From assembly GCA_905221605.1 (NCBI GenBank), contig CAJNDS010002550.1:305431-369430 (forward strand): DNA of 64,000 bases, read 5' to 3'. The number at the start of each line of letters is the position of its first letter. Within the stretch, counting starts at the first letter, position 1. This DNA is from Symbiodinium natans (Eukaryota > Sar > Dinophyceae > Suessiales > Symbiodiniaceae). A program made the position numbers and the translations under genes. The notes under the pieces are model-generated. The model ran no database searches and was not told where the DNA came from. It worked only from the letters and a program-made list of their open reading frames with translations. Below are positions 56,601 to 62,600 of this stretch, piece by piece.

Positions 56601-59600
56601 GCTTAGGGCTTAGGGTTTAGGGCTAACATGCAGGCGATGTCATAAAAAAGGATAAGCCCTAGAACACACTAGGGAGGCCATCCCTCATGGACTGAGGTGA
56701 TCGATCCTTCCTTCAAGGTCTACGCTCCATGGCGAGACCCGGTCTTGCTGGAGGCATCGGTTCAGGGTTCAGGGTTCAGGGTTCAGGGTTTAGGGTTTAG
56801 GGTTTAGGGTTTAGGGTTTAGGGTTGTGCTTCCAAAGTTGCCGATGCCCAAAATCAGCCAGGGCTTCCAATACCGCCCACCCGAAACTTCACACCAACAC
56901 AAGAAACTGACCGTTGCAGATCGTTCCGAACTGTAGCCTTAGCCCCTCCTAAGTGCTCCATGTTTAGTGTTTAGGGTTTAGGGTTTAGGGTTTTGGGTTT
57001 CGGGTTTAGGGAGGGAGGGAGAATGGCTAGCAGCGTTATTATTGCTGCAGCCGCCCGCACTCTTCCCCCCCCACATCTCGGGGCGGCTCCGCAGGCGTCA
57101 TCGCCGCCCTCCGCGGAGAGTTCAAGAGGGGGTTTAGTCATAGTGCAGACCAAGGCACGGGAGACGACTGAACCAATCAGGGCACGAGCACAGGACACCA
57201 AGAACCCACCGAACCAACCCGAAGGGGGAGGCGGAGAAAAAAGAGATAAAAAAAAAGAAAAAGGAACGATGCCGCGCCCATCACGAACACGGGAAGGGGA
57301 GAGCTGACGCAGCGCGTACGCCGCAGACATGCAGGCAGAACACCGGATGGCACACCATAGACACTAAGTAAGCCAGGCCTGGGCAGGAAGGGACACCTTG
57401 CTCCAAGGGACGCAAACCCTGAGCTGCGACAGGGAGCCTGCACAGACCAAGGGGCTCCGGGCCCGTGCTTGGACAGCAACATGTGACGGGGCCTGCAACA
57501 GGGATCTGATGGCCTGATTAGGTATTTGGCACCTTGCTGTAAAAACTCCCACACACGTTGCAGAGTCGTGTAACAGGAGACACCAAAGCTGGCAAAGGCT
57601 GCAGGCGCACCGGAGGCGCCGGGGGCAACCGGGGGCAGCGGGGAAGCCAGCAGGACAAGAAAAGAGGGGAACCCACTGCAACGCAACTTGGCGGTGAACG
57701 AGATCCAAACTCGACGCCCTCACTTAACACCAGTGTATAAATGACTGCGACGACCCACAACCGACAGAGACTGTCAGGGGACGGGGGACGCCGAGCTGAA
57801 ACAGTGTACAGGTTGCAGGTGCACCGGGCAACCGGTCAACGGGGACCACGAACTTGGTATCGCCGAGGAGCAGCCAACAGAGGCAATCAGACAAACAACG
57901 GTAGTCACAAGGGGGGCACCAAGGCTGAAGGCGGGGAGGAGCCGGGGAGCAGCTGGGGACAGGGGGTCAAGCAGGGCAAACCCTTGCCAAGTAAGGAGGG
58001 AGAACCCTGAAAAACAACCGGAAAAAGGGAAAACCGAAGCCCCACTGGGCAAGCACACGAGCTAGGACTACACTTAAGGTAGAGAAGGGAAGTGGCCCTC
58101 TGCAGTAGCTCGCCAGGTTGATGCAGCACAGGTTGCAGGCGCACCGGGCGGCGCCGGGGAGCAACCGGGTTCAACGGGGAAGCACGCACGTGTGTGAAAA
58201 CCGCTTAGTGATGCAGGACCGGGCAATAACAAGGCTGCAGGAGCGGGGAAGCTCCGGGAAGCAGCCAAAGAGACGCCAACAGCCAATGACAGACTAGCAA
58301 GGCTGTCGGCACCCTAGGGAGGCGCCACTGGCGACCCGGGGCCGGGGCCATCCGCCACGCAAACACAGAAGGCACCAACGCACAACCACAGCCGCACAAC
58401 CGCACAACTTAAACCGCGCAACCTTGCACCGGCCTTCGCACATCTGCGCAACCTCAAACCGCACCACCACACACTTGTACAGCCGCACAAGCACAGCCGC
58501 CCAACTACGCAACCGCGCTACTGCACAAGCGCACCACTGCACTTGCGCACGACCGCACAACCGGACACCAGCACAACCGCGCAACCACGCAATCGCCCAA
58601 CCGCACAGCCGCTCATGAAGGACCCAGGCGGGCACAAACATCTGGACAAGGGGCGGAGCTCAAAACACAAGGCGGAAGGGAGACAGAGGTGGCATGTTGA
58701 ACCGAGAAACTGAACAAGCAAAGCGACCGTCACATGGGCATTAGCTGCAAGCGCAGCTCGGACTGCCTGGCCATTAGGGGGCGGTTGACTAGCACAGGGC
58801 CGCGGCCCCACCCCCAAGACTGTAAGTGCACCACGCAGGGAGAGGAAGGCGGGCGACCGGTTGACTGGCACGAAGCCGCGGCCCCGGCGCCCGCCAACCT
58901 TCCCCAAACCGAATGTGACAGGGGAGGATGACTGGCACAAGGCCGCGGCCCCACCCCCTGCACAACTATCATCATACGACCAACCCAGCAAGAAGCCAGG
59001 GGAGAGGCAGCCAAGTAAATGGTTGACTAGCTTAAAGCCGCGGCCCCATCACTTGGCTACCTCCCCTTTCACTGCCGCAGCAAAGCATGCAATACACTAT
59101 GGCTAGGATGAGCCAATGCCAGTTCGCTCAAATGCGAAAGCTTATGACCGGGAGAGGGAAAGAAAAGAGGGAGGAAAAAAACAGAAGAAACAAAAACAAT
59201 GGACGTGGCACGCGACGCACGCACCCCACGGGACGTGGCATGCAGCACACGCGCTCCCCAGGAGGGGACGTGGCTAGCAGCGCACGCAACCCGTAGGACG
59301 TGGTCCACAGCGCACGCATTCCCTCCTGAAACCACATGACAGGCGAGAAGAAGAGAACAGCAGGGATTTCAAAAGGAGAGCCAACGCACATTCGCAACGC
59401 GAAAGTGGACCGAAACAAGGAAGCAACAAAAAAAATTAAACTCTTAAAGAATGAACGTGGCATGCGACACACGCACCCCGCGGGACGTGGCATGCGGCGC
59501 ACGCGCTCTCCAGGAGGGGACGTGGCTAGCAGCGCACGCAACCCGTGGGACGTGGTCCGCAGCGCACGCATATATTCTCCCTGGCGAATAATGGCGGGCA

Positions 59601-62600
59601 AAAAAAAAAGGAAGCGGCTGTGAAGCAAGAATCCCGTCAAGACTTTTCACAGAGGTCCCCAAGAGAGTGGGAGAGCCGAGAGCATGCAAGGGAGAATCAC
59701 ATGGGTTCAGGAGCCAGAGAAGTCCAAGGACAACAGGCGTGAACTGAGAATACTGCAGCGGCCGCAAATTGTAAAGGGTCAGCAATACCCACAGAACACG
59801 AAAAGGAGGCAAGTCCTCAGGCACTGTCACTCTTGCGGCGGAGGGGAAGGCCGGGAGGCAGGTGCTCATCCGAGGCAACGCCTCGTTAGTGCCGCCCTCA
59901 GGGTCCTGATTCCTAGGGAGGCCCCCCCCTCAAATGAAAGCCACAAGACCTGAGGGCCACGGTTTAGGGTTTAGGGTTTAGGCTTAGGGTTTAGGGTTTA
60001 GGGTTTAGGGTTTAGGGTTTAGGGTTTAGGGTTTAGGGTTTAGGGTTTAGGCGGTTTAGGGGGTTTAGGGTTTAGGGTTTAGGGTTTAGGGTTTAGGGTT
60101 TAGGGTTTCGGGTTTAGGGTTTAGGGTTTAGGGACCCACTCAGACGGCGATCGAAAGCAAGAGGGTGATGAAAGGTTTCCAGCTGCACACAGGGGCACCA
60201 ATGCTAGTGCATAGGGCGCGCTGAACTGGCGTGAGCCGTGCAGCACGGCTTTATAATCCCCGTTGTTGGAGGTTCATGGGTAGTTACAAGTAGGTATGGT
60301 CACTATATATTTGTAACCCTAGTTAGGGTACTTACAACCCTCCTTACAGCTACCCATGAACCTCCAAGTAATTTAACCTGAACAGAATGCGGCAATCCAA
60401 GCTTGGAACCGCCGCCCACATCAGTGGGACCAGGACGGGGCCACAATGGTAAGGGTAGATATATGGGCCCTTAGCATGGTCCCGTTCTGAAGTATGGGCC
60501 CTCGGGTTGTGTAGGGTATATAAGGGGTATGTAAGGGGACCCATTTCAAAGGCCCATGCAAAGGGACCATGCAACTACCCTGAGAACAGAAACCGAGACT
60601 GGCGGATGAAATTTGTGAGTTGGAGCATGCAATGGCAGTGGCAGATGAGGGGCTTAGGGAATTGTGACTGGGCGGATCTGTTTCACCCTCTCCTAAGCTA
60701 CCTAGGGTTTAGAGTTTAGGGTTTGGGTTTAGGTTTACACTTGGAAAACTGCAGCAACTGGAGAGAGCTGAAGCGAATGAGGGGGTAGTTGGGCACCCTA
60801 AACCCTAAGCCCCGAAACCCATGAACCCGTGAACCCCTAAACCCCTCAACCCAACCCCGCCTAAACCCCTAAACACTAACCTAAACCCCTAAACCCCGAA
60901 ACCTCTAAACCCTAAACCCTAAACCCTAAATCCTAAACCCTAAACCCTAAACCCTAAGCCCTACCCGGACCCTAAACCCTAAACCCCTAAACCTCTGCTG
61001 TTGCAGAGGAGTTTCCGGGCCGCTCCCAGATGCTGACATTTTTGCAGAAGCACGGCATCGACCACAAAATCGTGTCACAGGCGCCGGGGTTTAGAGTTTA
61101 GGGTTTGGGGTTTGGGGTTTGGGGTTTAGGGTTTCGGGTGCTTAGAGTTTGCCAGGACAGGCTATTATGCCCTAGTAACCCCCTCAAAAAGGCCCTTTAC
61201 AGGGTGGATTCTGGGGATGGCCTAGTAGCCCATCCTGGTAGGGTTCGTGAAGTTGGCACCTAGAGCGCTGGAGGAAAACACAACAACAATAATCACAACA
61301 ATGATAACAATAACAATAACAAAAGCGACATTAAAAAAAAAACTCATAAGAATAACAACAATAATTATAATTAGGAGAAAGCCCTATTCTAATGATTCAG
61401 CCCCCTGTATGAGGTGAATTAGAGTAAGTCCCATGAACCTTAAAGCAGGGTTTTGGAGTACTATACTTTAATACTTTTTTGGGTTCGGGTTCCTACTATA
61501 GATACTTATACCTAAAAAGTATATACATTTTTTCCAGGGTCTACTCCAAAGCTAAGGGGTTGAGGGCTTTTGATAACCCCCCGGCTGGCCCAAGTAGCCA
61601 AAGGTGCTGCTTGAAACTCAGCCTACACGAGGTACACTGACCCTAAACCCTAAACCCTAAACCCTAAACCCTAAACCCTAAACCCTAAACCCTAAACCCT
61701 AAACCCTAAACCCTAAACCCTAAACCCTAAACCCTAAACCCTAAACCCTAAACCCTAAACCCTAAACCCAAGGCCTGCGTTCCCCAACTCATCTCGCTCC
61801 TTGCGGAGGCTTCGAAGCGCTACTCCACGGATGCCAACATCTGCGGACTGAGCAATGAGGCGGCTCAGGGTTTAGGGTTTGGGGTTTGGGGTTTAGGGTT
61901 TAGGGCTTAGGGCTTAGGGTTTAGGGTTTGCTAGAGAAGTTCTCCTACGCGCCCTACAGTGCGAAGACCCTAACATCCTAGAGCTCTGAACCCCACAGCC
62001 CCAAAGCTCCAAACCCTACGTCCGCACTTCTCCGACGTTAAAAAAGTCCTGAGGGTTGAAGTTCCTCCGCGGCATGCCAGGCAGAAGACCTGGAGTCTAT
62101 GCAGACCCCGATCACCATCGTGAACCCGGTGATGGGCGTGTGGCCCAAGGACGCAAGCTTTGAGCAACATGTGCTTAGGGAGTTTCGGGTTTATGGCTGT
62201 AGGACTGTAGGGTTTAGGGTTTGGGGCTCCTAATCTAACGTGGCGTCCCCTGAGTGGAGCTTGTTTAGCGAATATATGCGAGCCCTATGATTGTTAATCA
62301 TCCCTGTTGCTCACATTTTGCAACATCATGAGAACGATTATGTATTCTTGACTCTAGATGTTGTTTTCTTAATCCCTTCCCCTTCCCCTTCTCCCCACCA
62401 CCCACCACCACCATGCCCAAAAAACAAACAAACTCCGACTCGCCAGCCTAAGCCCTGAACCCTAGGACCCCTGTTGACCTTTCTTTCCGGACTTTGGGGG
62501 GGGGGAGCAGTTTCAGTAGAGTGAAGGGATTCAGGCTTGAGGGTGTCCCTAAACCCTAAACCCTAAACCCTAAACCCGGTGTGGCTATTTTTTTTGCATT

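Larger units (their letters stand above)
57000..59950. other. GC-rich region almost free of telomere-type repeats, inside ASS1 intron 9
   Basis: Long open frames exist on both strands but overlap each other and have no start context, domain or splice pattern, so I call no gene. Internal repeats: 118-bp direct repeat (59202-59319 and 59453-59571, core GGACGTGGC-(A/T)-CGC); four copies of GACT-x-GC-x-x-GCCGCGGCCCC (58793, 58860, 58930, 59023); GTTGCAGGCGCACCGG units (57598, 57812, 58131); and a run of GCACAACCGC-like units (58380-58620). It looks like a separate inserted or amplified segment. Confidence 0.6.

Noticed and set aside
57177-59878. Many frames of 65-170 codons on both strands
   Set aside because: GC-rich DNA with few stops; frames overlap antisense to one another, show no domain and include direct repeats.
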